Positions 23,976-35,330 of a DNA stretch of 64,000 nt are shown one piece after another. Source of the stretch: Lycorma delicatula. Its lineage: Eukaryota; Arthropoda; Insecta; Hemiptera; Fulgoridae. The stretch's first letter is position 1, and each line of letters begins with the position of its first letter. The notes beneath the pieces are model-generated. The model was not told the origin of the DNA. It made no database searches and saw nothing but the letters and a program-made list of their open reading frames with translations. The position numbers and the translations under genes were made by a program. The DNA is taken from the NCBI RefSeq assembly GCF_047948215.1, contig NC_134458.1, positions 138,864,536-138,928,535 of the forward strand, given 5' to 3'.

Positions 23976-25530
23976 ATGGAGCAATCCGGGGGAGGTTGCT
24001 TGGAGGATTTGGTCGGCCTGGCCAAGAACTTGGTAGCCGGGGATCCCTTCCAGCCGAGAAGGTCAATCGGCAGGTCTCCGCCGAGGCCCCGGTCCTCCAC
24101 AAAGGAGGTCTCGAAGGTCTCCACAGCGGTAGTGGAGCGCATTAGTGCTGCGGATTGCACTAAAACTCCGGCTGAAACCTCTGTCGAACTCCATCCTTGT
24201 GTTGGAGTTCTATGTGTAGGAACGCCGCAATGTTCCTGTAGCCCTACTACTAATGTTCCTGTAGTACTTGACTACTTGTCTAACCGCTCGGCCCTGTTTA
24301 AAGATGCGCACCTAGTTGTGGAAATATATGTCATCAGGAGAAGCTCGCAGGGTTCCGTTCTCAGTTCCTTGCTGTGGACCTGGTCTTTGATGGATTTCTG
24401 GGATTGAAATTCCCAGAAGGGGTCACGACCCAGGCTTTCGCAGATGACTGTCTCCTATTAGTTCGTAGTAACTCACGATGGCAGCTAGAAGATCGAGCGC
24501 AGGCGGCTTTGTTAACCCCAGAGGGCTGGATGGACATGCAAAATTTAGCGATTTCTATGACGAATTACATGCTTCTCAAGGTTGCAGACAAATTATCGTA
24601 CAGTCGTCACCCCCAGATTAAGTATAAAGGCTGTGTAATCAGCCGAGTTCATACGTACCAAGGTGTTTTGTTTCATGAGAAGTTGCTTTTTAGCAACCAC
24701 ATTAAGCAAGTAGCGGCGGACACCGTCTCAGTGATGCACAACCTTAGGAGGATTGCTCGGAAAGACTATGGGTTGTCGGGCCGTCAAATTTACATGGTGT
24801 ACCGAGGTGTCTTTGAAAGCATGACTTCTTACGCGGCGTCCGTTTGTGTGCATAGGTTGGATATGAATAGAGAACTTCTTCAAAATTTAAGGAGTGCCCA
24901 GCGCAGAGCCTTAATTGTATGCACTGGTGCTTTTAAAACAACCTCCCACGAGGCTACGACCGTATTGGGAAAGACTCTCCCAATCGATTTAGTGGTGAAA
25001 GTTCGGGCAGACATGAGGAAATTGCGAAGAGGTCGGGAGGCCAAAGTATTTGGGATGCTTTTTCATGCCGGGCCAGTACCGGAGCGGAGCGGCGATCACA
25101 ATGCACCGGATTTAAATTTCGTTCACTTGCCCCTCTCCCGCCTGCGGAAGCGGCTGCATAGCTTCGCGATGGATGCATGGCAGCTGGAATGGCACATAAG
25201 GGAAGATCCTTGTATAAATTGATACAGGATCTGGGGGGATGGTATACCTCAAACTCGTTTTTAAGGGCAACGGGTGCCCAGGTGCTCACCAACCATGTTA
25301 ATTTAAACCAATATCTGTTTCGGTTCCGCCTGGCAGCTGATGAGCTGTGCGTCTGTGGCGAGGTCCAGTCAAATGAACACCTGATGTTTGATTGCCCTGC
25401 TCTTGGGGGGGCCAGAGATCGGGCCACCCTGGAACTTAGAGGTGAAGTGGAAAATTGGCCACTCATAAGCGGCGAGTCAATGTGGCGAGAGCCGCATTGT
25501 CGGACCGTGTGGGAGAGTTCCTTGATGTGA
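23976..25530 (+). pseudogene. Internally deleted R1-clade LINE (ORF1 start joined to RT)
   Basis: Starts MEQSGGGCLEDLVGLAKNLV at 23976, an ORF1-like N-terminus with VVERISAADCTKTPAE. After about 24240 the same frame runs into RT sequence (DYLSNRSALFKDAHLVVE, then RRSSQGSVLSSLLW). The main open frame then continues at 24374-25222 with the RT active site QAFADDCLLLV, the fingers/thumb region, and YMVYRGVFESMTSYAASV. The C-terminal part is in the next frame (25177-25530), with the LTNHVNLNQYLFRFRLA block and a zinc-binding CVCGEVQSNEHLMFDC motif. Most of ORF1, the endonuclease and the first half of RT are missing. The rest is better preserved than most LINEs in the window. Confidence 0.88.
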
Positions 25531-26100
25531 ACTGACATCAGTAGTTTACCTAAGGGGAAAAGACTCCTACCGCACTGCTGTGGGAAGCTAACCTCGAGAT
25601 ATATATGGCTGACCAGCAGCCAATTAAGACTCCAAGTGCTTTAATATGGTGGACAGGGACAGGTACTTGCTGGCATTCAGCGACCTAGGCGTGGCAACGA
25701 ATTGCTACCTATACAAAGTAAATTTGAATTTATGGATGTCATATATATTTTTAGTAGTTGACGGGATGCGCCTACCCATTTAAGTAAATATATGACAAGT
25801 GAGCGGTTGGGACACGTAAGTCGGTGGAGTATGGCACCGCGCTTAGTCCGCTCACACTGTTAGGTAAGCTCTAGGAGCTATTTAGGACAGTGGTCGCTAA
25901 ACTGTTTCAAGGCTCAGTAGCCGTTTGTGGCATAGACATTCGGTCTTATGCTTTAGGGCGACCGAATGGGGTGGTAGCGGGAGAAATGTCAAGAAACCCA
26001 ATCAAAGTCCAACACATTCTTCACGCATGATGGTAAGAAATCTTTCCGGACTTCTGTCTCTTATTGCGTTCATTTTTCAGTCTACCGCCTCAGCAAAAGC
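25531..26100 (+). mobile_element. Likely 3' untranslated region of the plus-strand R1-clade LINE
   Basis: Non-coding GC-richer sequence follows the zinc-binding tail and reaches the truncated endonuclease of the minus-strand LINE near 26100. The exact 3' end and any target duplication were not found. Confidence 0.45.
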
Positions 26101-26111
26101 CCGCGGTTGGA

Positions 26112-26771
26112 TCATTGTAGGCTTCTACCATTGTCTTCTTGTTGTACCGTCAGTTGTCCCAGGTTGACTTCAAAATAGATCCCCAGATGGTCACTCGTGA
26201 AATCTTCTTGTAGCATGCACCATGAAGTTAGCTTCTCAATACTGTCGCTCGAAATGGCTGTAATATCGATTACCGAGCCACTACTGTGACCCACAAATGT
26301 GCAGATTACCAGTGTATTGACGACCTCTATGTTGAGTGCACCAAACAGGGCCGCAAGTTCGTAACCATGTCGCGTGGATTTTGTGCCACCATGTTCGAAC
26401 GCTTCGGCGTTGAAGTCCCCTATGAGGATTATCGCTTTTCTTTCCGCTCTGACCGTATCTTCCAACTCGTTTAGAAATTCTTCGTATCTATCGTCGTCAC
26501 AATTTGGCGAAATATACCCGCAAATGAATACGCACACAGACAGTCTCATTGCTATATTGCCTCTACCTTATTTAATATCAACAATCGCCCAACAGTTCGA
26601 CACATTCCTGACCGCGGTATCATATAATTCATCTGTATACCAGTCGCCGTAGGCAATCGATCTTATATTTGGTTCAACAGAAAAAAAATCCTCATCACGA
26701 TCGATAGCCGTCTTCCAAGCAAGGTCATGTGCTGTCGCCATTCTATTCATGTTGATCCGAATAAATTTCAT
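26112..26771 (-). pseudogene. R1-clade LINE, ORF2 endonuclease part
   Basis: The ATG at 26771-26769 overlaps the ORF1 stop (TGA at 26770-26768) as ATGA. The N-terminus MKFIRINMNRMATAHDLAWK is followed by a VEPN block. The next frame carries VCVFICGYISPN and the catalytic IILIGDFNAEAFEHGG, then GSVIDITAIS and TSDHLGIYFEV, all in the order of an apurinic-like LINE endonuclease. The protein stops short near 26112, next to the plus-strand element, and no RT follows directly. Confidence 0.85.
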
Positions 26772-29763
26772 TGTTTATTCGCTTCACATATCCGGCCTCC
26801 GGTCCGGTGCCCAACTTTACCGCAGTTTAGGCATTTCTGCAGTTCTAGACATTCTTAAGCGCGATGCCCGGCGTCGCCACAGTTGTAGCATAATGAGGTG
26901 CGGTTTAGACCTTTGCAATTTCTGGATAAGTGTATCGCACTCCAAAATTTATAGCATTTTACCTCATCTGTATTGATCTCGACTCGGCAGGGATGCCAGC
27001 CCACTTTTATTCTAGATTTACTCGACAATAGTTTTGCGTCTCTAGTTGGTAATTAGAGAGCCTTCTGTGTGTCCCCAAAAGCGGGTCTCATTGCAGCAAC
27101 TCGGATTGGGATATCCGGACCAATTTCTTTCTTGATCACCGTAGCAACGTCTTCAGTCGTTGCATCAACATGAAGAAGATCCTTAACATAAAAAGCCGTC
27201 TTACGTCCCCCGTATGGTCTATCCTTGACCACCGCATCCGCAGTTAGTCTTGTTTTAATGTCGTTTCGCTTCGTAGTGGAATTGACGACACGAATCTCTA
27301 TTGTCTCTGATTTACCTTTTTTGACTGAAAGTATATCTTCAGCCATATCTTCGCCAGTACTTCCTTTGACTTCTTTTAATAAGTCTGCGTACGTCATTCC
27401 GGCTTTCTTAACTGTGACTATCGATGAGGCAGGTCCTTGAGTCACTTTCTTTTTTGCCTCTTTTTCAATGCGGTAAAGCTGCCAGATTTGTCTGATCTAT
27501 GGATCCAGTATTCCAAAGCTTTGCACGCTTTATCCCCCATACTATCGTTCGGCACATAAAACTCGAGCCTACCTCTTTTAGCGCTGTGGACTCGGTGCAG
27601 AGCTCTTATAAAATTTCTAGTCATGTCTTTACAATTCTCCTCAAACACAATCGTGACGAAATTGTCTGTGTCTTCGTCTTCGGGGTAAAATACGTCTGTA
27701 CTTCTTAAATCCCTAAGCATAGTACTGTTTGGTATATTTGTGCCCGTATCTAACCTCTTCATTATTCCGGGGGCGGGCCCAATGTTCATGCGACAAGAGA
27801 AAAACTCGGGTACTTTCCACCTCTTCATTGGGGAAGCCGAATGTAACTTCCACCCTTTTGAACATATCCTTCGGCCAACGAACGTTCATGATTTCTTCCA
27901 ATTCTCCAATATCACCTGATTCCAGGACGTTTTCTATTTTCTCTTTGATCTCGGCTCTGTTCGACCTTCGTTTATCACGAAGGTTTTGTCCGCGTTTCAT
28001 CTGCGTATCAGTACTCTGATTAAACATCGAGTTCGCTAGTTCGTATAATGTATACATCGTAGCCTCTACATCATTGATTCCCAAAGTGGTCCAGGTGGAC
28101 CCCCAGGGGTCCACGGGAGACTCGACGGGGGTCTACGTTGGCGTGACAAAAAAATGGGGGTTCCCAATTCGTAAGCGGGGTCCACGAAAATTCATCTGGT
28201 TTCTATAGTGAAGAACTAAAATGTTGGCTTGACTTTGCGTATCAATCTAGGCAGATAATGTTTTGAAAAGCTCAGTGACTGTTACTTGTAAAAACTTGCA
28301 TATTCCATATTCAGTACAACGAACGTGTCGAGACTTGCAAAGCTAGCAGTTTTCAAACTTGTCACAGGTAGAATGCCTTGATGAGGATATTTAGACATAC
28401 GTTCAACATTTAATTGCCCTGCATGATGACTTCAAAATCAGATTTGAAGATGGAAATAACACCATGGATCATAAATCCATTTGATGAAACGGAAGTGGAG
28501 AATGTGATATTACAAGAGAAGCTACTCGAGCTTAGCACTAATGAGGAGCTGAAGGTGAAATTTAAAAGAGGGTATCAAACATTTTGGCTGCAGGCAGAAA
28601 TACCAGAAAAATATCCTGGACTGTGGGGAATTGCGAGAAAGCTTTTGATAGCATTTCCCTCGTCATATCTTGTCGAAAAAAGTTTTAGTGTCGTTACAAA
28701 CTTTTTATCAAAAAAAAGGAGCAGATTCAATATCACAGAACGGGGAGATTTGCGCTTATTCCTAACAAAACTGAAGCCAAATATTGATAATTTGCTGTCA
28801 ATCCATCAAGTACATCCCTTCCATTAAAATTGTAAATATTTTGTGATTGTCATTGTAGAAGTTACATTACGTTATTAATGATTAATTTTAATTATATTAC
28901 AACAATTTTATTATATTACATTGCAATATGATAACAATAATAATTAATAGTGTAATGATTACATATTTGAATAAATGCAACACATAAAAATATACTATTT
29001 TTCTTTTGCTTTTTACCACTCTGAATGGGAAGTTTTTTAAATAAAATAAGTGAGAATTGATTGTTTTCTTGTGCTGTGAGTAGATGTCAAAAATGTAAAG
29101 TTGGATGGAAGCATTTTATTTTGATCGGCCAACTTTTTTTTTTGACATCCACTCACAGCGCAGTCGATCAAAAATTAACCAATCAATTCTCACTTTTTTT
29201 TCTGAAGCTGTTAGTTTGTGGAACTCAGCCGTAATGCAAATTTTCATAGTTAGATCTAATCTTCACATTTTCCGTCGACTGGAAATATGGTAGAAATGTA
29301 GCTGCAGGGGGTCCGCCGGAACCAGCAAAATTTTGAAAGTGGTCTATGAGAAAAATAAGTTTGGGAACCTCTGCTCTACATCCTTGACAAACTCCAGTAC
29401 ACGATAAGCGCAGTCTTTGATTTCACGCTTCGCTTTAATATGCGAAATTAACTGTTCAATTTCGTGCATCAGATGATCCATATCAGTACCATCCGTGAGA
29501 TCCCCATCGCTGCTATTTTCTATTGCATCTATTTTTCTCTTGGGGGACTCTAGCTTCTGTCACCTCCACGTATCGCTCTCGTCATCTTTATTACCTTTGA
29601 TACCTTTCATGTTTTCACCCATCTCTTGAGTTTTATCGCCTTTCTGCTTATCACCTTTCGCTGAAGACGATTTCGGGAACGAAACGTTGGGTCTTCGCTG
29701 CGTCTCCCTGCAACATAGGGAACAGGTCAAACTTCTCGTTGCTTTAAAAGGATGCTCTGCCAT
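26768..29763 (-). pseudogene. R1-clade LINE, ORF1 (gag-like), interrupted by hAT
   Basis: ORF1 starts MAEHPFKATRSLTCSLC at 29763 and is broken at 29373 by the hAT element (28072-29373). Across the insert the frame closes if one 8-bp duplication and the hAT are removed (VLEFVKDVE then ATMYTLYELANSMF). Further blocks are NVRWPKDMFKRVEVTFGF, then DLLHVDATTEDVATVIKK near 27150, then three zinc knuckles near 26780-26960: CYKFWSAIHLSRNC (degraded), CYNCGDAGHRA.EC (with a stop) and CLNCGKVGHR. It ends with TGA overlapping the ORF2 ATG. Gag-like ORF1 proteins bind LINE RNA. At least two other disruptions exist, so it is not functional. Confidence 0.88.
28072..29373 (+). mobile_element. hAT element, copy 2, with transposase C-terminus
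   Basis: 1,302 bp flanked by a perfect 8-bp duplication CTCTACAT (28064-28071 and 29374-29381). Terminal inverted repeats start CATTGATTCCCAAAGTGG and, on the opposite strand, CAGAGGTTCCCAAACTTA. An open frame at 28414-28827 encodes 137 residues of the transposase C-terminus: PWIINPFDETEV, then FWLQAEIPEKYPGLWGIARK and SYLVEKSFSVVTNFLSKKRS, the hAT dimerisation region of ZBED/SCAND3-like proteins. The DNA-binding and catalytic parts are missing, so it was mobilised in trans if at all. It lies inside a LINE ORF1. Confidence 0.95.
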
Positions 29764-29920
29764 TTTCTGAAGAGCGGGTTATGATAAACAAAACGTAACC
29801 GCAGATTCTTACTCAGGATCGAAAAACACTTGAAATAGACACCCCACGTGGTAAATTCCAAGGGTGGCCGGGTCAGGGGGGAAATTTTTTTGGTGGGGTG
29901 GAGGTAATTTGTATAAGGTG
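29764..29920 (-). mobile_element. 5' untranslated region of the R1-clade LINE
   Basis: A G-rich stretch directly upstream of the ORF1 ATG (29763). Its 5' edge is set by the return to AT-rich DNA near 29920. Confidence 0.5.
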
Positions 29921-32900
29921 GACTAATTACATAAAAAGTTCAAATAGTACTGTAAACTCGCAGTTGCATGGTTTTCTTAGTTGTATGCATTGTTTTTATT
30001 AGCCATATTGTTGAAATATATTACATTACTGTTTTAGCAAACAGAATATTTAGATTGGAAGTATTACATCTGACACCAATTTCCATAAAATGTTTGTCAG
30101 ATCATTTTTATTTTTCATTGAATCTTTGAACCTCCATCAAATTTTCTTAGGTTGAGTCATTTTATCAAGGACCTTAGATTAATATATGGATGATTTTTAA
30201 ATTTTTTTACAATCATTTCACCATGAATAACAAATTTCTAGTAGTCTTGAGTCCTGATTGTATTCTTTTACTGAGATTATTTCACTAATTCTCTAACTTT
30301 ATATTAATTTAAATTTTAAATGTCTTTTTCCATAGTTATAGTTTCAATATACTGTAACTAAGATATCAGATGTCTAGTCACTCATCAATAACAAAAAAAC
30401 AAATTCTATGATTTACAATTAAATTCTCAATGACAGTTCTTCTATTTCACCTACCATGGGTAACAACCAATATTAATCTTACAATATCACCTTTTATATA
30501 CTCAGAATTTTATTGTACTTAAATAGTAGTGCCTGCATGTAAGCAACACATTTTAAGATATATATTATATATATGAAAACAATTCTTCTTTACGTGTATA
30601 AAGAATATATTTTCAGATACCCATCATAAATTCTCTTCAGTAATTCTCCAAATTGCACATTGATAGCAAAAAATATATAAAGTTATTAAGTCATTTAAAA
30701 AGCATTAAATATTTTAAGAATATAATGTTTCCTTTCCCATCTGAAGCATCAGTGAAAAATAAAACTGGTACACTAATTAATATAAAATAAGTTGAAATAA
30801 ACATACCATAAATCAGACAAACATGTAAGCAAATCTGAAAACCTAACTTTATTCCTAACTTTTACCTAACTTTATTCCAGACATGTTATAAAATGTCATG
30901 TCAGAAACAGATAATACATTATGATATGTAATATGATGTGAGGGCCAATCTTGGTCACCAACTTTGCAGCCATAATAAAGCTCATAACATTTTTTTGATT
31001 AGAGGAATAAAACTACGTTTGTGAAATTTAAATCTTTCCTCACCACAACTGTAGCAAAAGCAGTCCGGGGGGTTTACACAATTTCTAGTCATTTTCAAAG
31101 TGACATCACTTTTACAAACAATAATGACTAAGTAAGAAAGCCTGTTCAGTTATATATATATAACTGAACAGGCAATAACTTGAAAACTAAGGGCGACAGA
31201 AATATTATTCTCTTAACATTTTTGAATTCAAGAAGAAACATACATATAGAAAAACCACTTATATTTGCTCTGGGACAAAATTTTATGTACCAGTGTAATT
31301 ATTTAAAAGAAATTAAAAAATTCTACGACAGCAGTTCAAAAATTATACACGAATGCATGGTTTTAATTAAACAATTATATAAATTCTAATCAGATCTATT
31401 GTTTATCTTATAATTAATCATGTATCCTCTGATCAAGCTTTTATCATGGATTTATCTAGGCAAATTCTGACAAGTTCTTTTTTTATCCGAGGAGTATCGT
31501 TTATATTCATTGCTGAAGTGATCTATACAATACAATATTATGTACCAATCAGAATAAAAGATTTGCTTCATTTATTGATTTACTCAAACCTGTAAGGTAA
31601 TAGCTTTTCTACAAAAAAAATCTACACATTATTATTATTGCGATTTAAAAATATAAACCGATCGAGAGCATAGTATAGTAATGTATCATCTAGGTTCGTA
31701 TCAATATGCTACTCATTTAAAATTTAGAGATAAGCAGTTATTATTATTTTATTGTACATCATAATTTATTCATTAGTTACAATAATCATATGTGTAATTA
31801 ATAGTAACTTTTTTATGATAAGTAATATTTATTTGAACTCTGAACGTTTGCACCCAGTAGTTTATTTACGGTTTTGACTGAATATAGATGAACAGTTCGA
31901 ATGGTTTGTTGCACGATTAATGAGAAGTTGTGATTAAGAATTTTACTGATTTTTAACATTCTGGCTAAGAAACCGAATTACGTCGAAAATAGTCCGTTTA
32001 GTTTTCATACACGTATGAAATTTTAAGTAGTTATACACAATTTATGTGAAAAAAGGAATGGTTTATAAATAAAGATTGAATGATCTCGATTGCTAGTCAG
32101 TTAGACGTTTCTAAATATTAAAAAAACTGAGGTATGTACCATTAAATTGAAGTAAAAATTCCGCGAAATTTATTTTATGCATGATTCTAAAGCTCATTAT
32201 TAAACGTACCGTATATTTCTATTACAAGTTGTGGTTTTTGTATACTTTGTATACAAAGTGTTTTTGTATACTTATAAAAATACAACTGTTAAAATTACTT
32301 TAACATATAACATATAGAATCTTTCATTAGTTTTTAATTTGAGATTGTACTACCTCACATAAAGTGACAAACGAAAAGTAATATTCAATAATTAATATTG
32401 TTAGCGACGTAAAAATAAGTATAATAATAAAAGGAACTTTAGTCCAGTTAACTAGACGTAGTAAGTTTTAATTAAAAAGTTTCGGATTTATGGTACTTGC
32501 CCGTTAACTCAACTATCATTTAATCGAAATTTACAATAAAGTGTAACAATTTTAAATCTAGCAGCTATTTTGTTGTTTGTCGTTCGTTAGGCTAACATTT
32601 AAAAGTTAGCTTAAATTATTGTACCCAAATTAAAATAAAAAAAAAATTTATTTTTATTTAAAAAATCATCTTTCCTTTACCATAAAAATATTTCTGTTTT
32701 CATGCTTTTATGCAATATGATTATTTTAGCTAGTGAATTACATAAGATCTAATAATTGGGTGCTTTCCCTGAACATTTAGTGATGCAATTTTTAATAAAT
32801 CTAATCTACAAAAATAAAAAAGAATGAAAGCTAGCTATTCCTTAAACTGCATTTGAACCAATTTAGTCATCTTAACCAATACCTGACATAGTACTGTTGG

Positions 32901-34261
32901 TTGAACCCCAGTAAGCAGATCAAATTATACTATTAAAACAAGCCAATAAATCTTTAAAGTAGCATTTCCTTAAACTAGATTTCAACCAGGTTGTTGCACC
33001 ATAATAGAATATTTGATCCCAAGCATTATATTCACCTGAAAGCATAATAAATTTGCAAATACTGTGTTGTAATATGTATTTTAAATGTTATGCTGATGCT
33101 CGATACCATAGCCCGTTGGTTATAGATCCTAATAAGAAGCTCTCAGGTTACTCCCGAATAAGTGTCATTATCATTTTCAAAAACCAAAACCCGAACCTTT
33201 TAAATTAAGAAAAAACGAAAAGAAGGCTTCAAGCTTTTTCAATGATCTGAATTACTGCCTCATTTATACTATTATTTATTTGTTGGAAACATAACTGATT
33301 AATATAAATTATATGTAACAACATGCTGTTGTAGTTGTAAGTTGTATATGTTACTACTACCTCCTGGCTTATGACAATCGCAAGACAAATTTATACAATG
33401 CATATAGTCGACTAAGCCAGTTAAATTGTAAGATAGCCTAATTGATATTTGATCTAATTATATTGAAAAATTTTATTAGTCTTTATACAAGGAATGTATA
33501 AATTATAATAATCATTGGTGAACCAAAAGATTATATTCATTTTTTAAGCAGTAATGATACACAAAACCATTCATTTTTAATAGTAAACCAAACTAAAGTA
33601 AATTTTGGGTAACATTTTTTCATTTCATATTGTATTCAGTCATCTTTGCAGCCATTTTTAGACATTGCTGTAGCTGTTAGCTCTTTTTCTGTAGTGTCAG
33701 CTGATATTATTTTAACATTTTCTACTAATTTAGGAAAACACATATTTTTAATGAGTTTCTATGTATTTTTAATTGTATTTATATAAGTTGTTAATATGGT
33801 GTATTTATTGTAGTTTATTTTGGCAATTAATATTGACTACATCCGTATGGTACGGCTTATTACATTTGTTCTAAGTTGCATCTCATTCTTTCATAACAGA
33901 ACGCTGTTTGCTTGGTGGTTTTTCTATTTTTCCTCTTTTTTTGGCTCCACAGCAGTCAGTGCAATGCAAAAAAATGTTTGGCACCATATATTTTTATTTG
34001 CTTCTCATGGTGTTTTCCTTTATAATCGCGCTCTGTGACCAAAACCTTCTATGAGTCATTGTGAGGATTTTGTTTTTTTTTTCGATTTTTTGGCCCTTCT
34101 CTTGCACTTGGTGAGAGCTCCTACACGCTAAAACATGTTTAAAAATAAGTAAAAATAATTTTAAAAACCTCCCAAGTGCAAGCTTTATTACTCTGTTCGG
34201 AAAACTCCACTACGTGCTCCTGTTACACATTAGAGATTTTTTTTAAATTTGTAACATACGC
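29921..34261. other. AT-rich intergenic DNA, no gene recognised
   Basis: No coding exon, RNA gene or defined mobile element was recognised, apart from a 34-bp palindrome at 31140-31173. The open frames at 31180-31389 and 33820-34038 show no domain. Confidence 0.45.
31140..31173. repeat. 34-bp perfect palindrome
   Basis: Left arm GCCTGTTCAGTTATATA and right arm TATATAACTGAACAGGC meet with no spacer. Confidence 0.95.
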
Positions 34262-34800
34262 GGGCTATCCAAAAAGTAGAGACTGAAAAGTGAGAGGGAA
34301 ATTTAGAGCGCGCAAAGTGGCAGTCCTATATGCATACAAGTATTCAGATATGTTTTTTTATTTCTCATGTTAATTTCAAGTTGATTGTCTTTGATGTCAG
34401 CGATCGTTGGCGTCGGGATATCGCCTACCACGGAAAAAACATTTGATCAACCTTAGGCGATTCAATTATGTCCGTTAAAAAATATCAGCTTCCGAATCTT
34501 ATAAAATTTTGAAAGAAGCAATGACTGAAGGGCTCTGTGTCACGTGCAGAGATGTTTTTGTGGCATGCCACATTTTTTTCCGGACGAGAGAGCGTGGAAG
34601 ACGTGGCAAGACAGGATTGACTGGGCACGTCGAATAACGACGATATGGTGAACATTGCGAGCATCATCACTCGATAAGATCGTCGTATTGATATGTCGAG
34701 AACTGCTACACATTTCAAAAAGCAGTACATACAGTAATTGAAACGAGTGGATGCATATGAAACACGTTGCGTAGTTGAGTTCCGCGGCTCTTAACGCTAC
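34262..34800 (+). mobile_element. Mariner element, 5' half
   Basis: The 5' end carries CCAAAAAGTAGAGACTGAAAAG, which resembles the inverted 3' end of the second half (CACAAAGTAATGAGACAAAAG at about 40448-40470, other strand). From 34440 the frames give a mariner N-terminus: KSASESYKILKEAMTEG, then SGRESVEDVARQ, then NIASIITR.DRRIDMSRTAT and a VPRLLT block, after which R1-clade LINE sequence begins. This is the helix-turn-helix region of SETMAR/Mos1-type transposases. The 3' half is at 40030-40460. Confidence 0.8.
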
Positions 34801-34811
34801 CAATTAAAACT

Positions 34812-35330
34812 CTACCGACTAAAACTCCTATTTCACTGTTCCTCTCGACCCGGGACCAGTTTTACAATTAAGTATGGCACAAGCCTGGGGGTGTCAAAGC
34901 AGGGAGGCTTAGGAGTCCCACAGCTTCATCATTGTCGCCCACCCGCGCAAGCATACGGACAGACAACGACTCCACTGAGAGCTGTCCCTCACCTCCACCC
35001 TTTCCATCTCTTGACTTTGTCTCTGACAGCTGAATCACAATCCAGGACTGCTTAACTTCTTATTTTAACTGACTGATTGTAATTTAACTAGTGGACTAGA
35101 TAACCCAATGACTAACTACTGCACTCACCTTGACTTGTTCTCAGTTCCACCTTGCTGGCAAACTTTATTTAGGACACTGATACCACGCGCCGCTCGCTCA
35201 AGGGTTACCGAAGTCCCCCGCGCTTCAACATCGCAGACCATCTATGTAAACACGAACAAACTGCGACTCCACGAGGGGCTATCTTTCACCCCCTCGCCAC
35301 CGCTTCTTTCCGTCTTAAAACTCTCGTCAC
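34812..35330 (-). mobile_element. 3' untranslated region of R1-clade LINE b
   Basis: Begins (as its 3' end) with CTACCGACTAAAACTCCTAT at 34812-34831, a 20-bp stretch that occurs identically at 44200-44219 in another R1-clade LINE. No coding content. Confidence 0.6.

Noticed and set aside
24954..25538. 194-codon minus-strand open frame
   Set aside because: It lies opposite the well-conserved R1-clade RT and zinc tail on the plus strand and has no domain of its own.
33820..34038. 72-codon open frame rich in Phe/Trp
   Set aside because: No family match by eye; low-complexity hydrophobic frame in AT-rich DNA.
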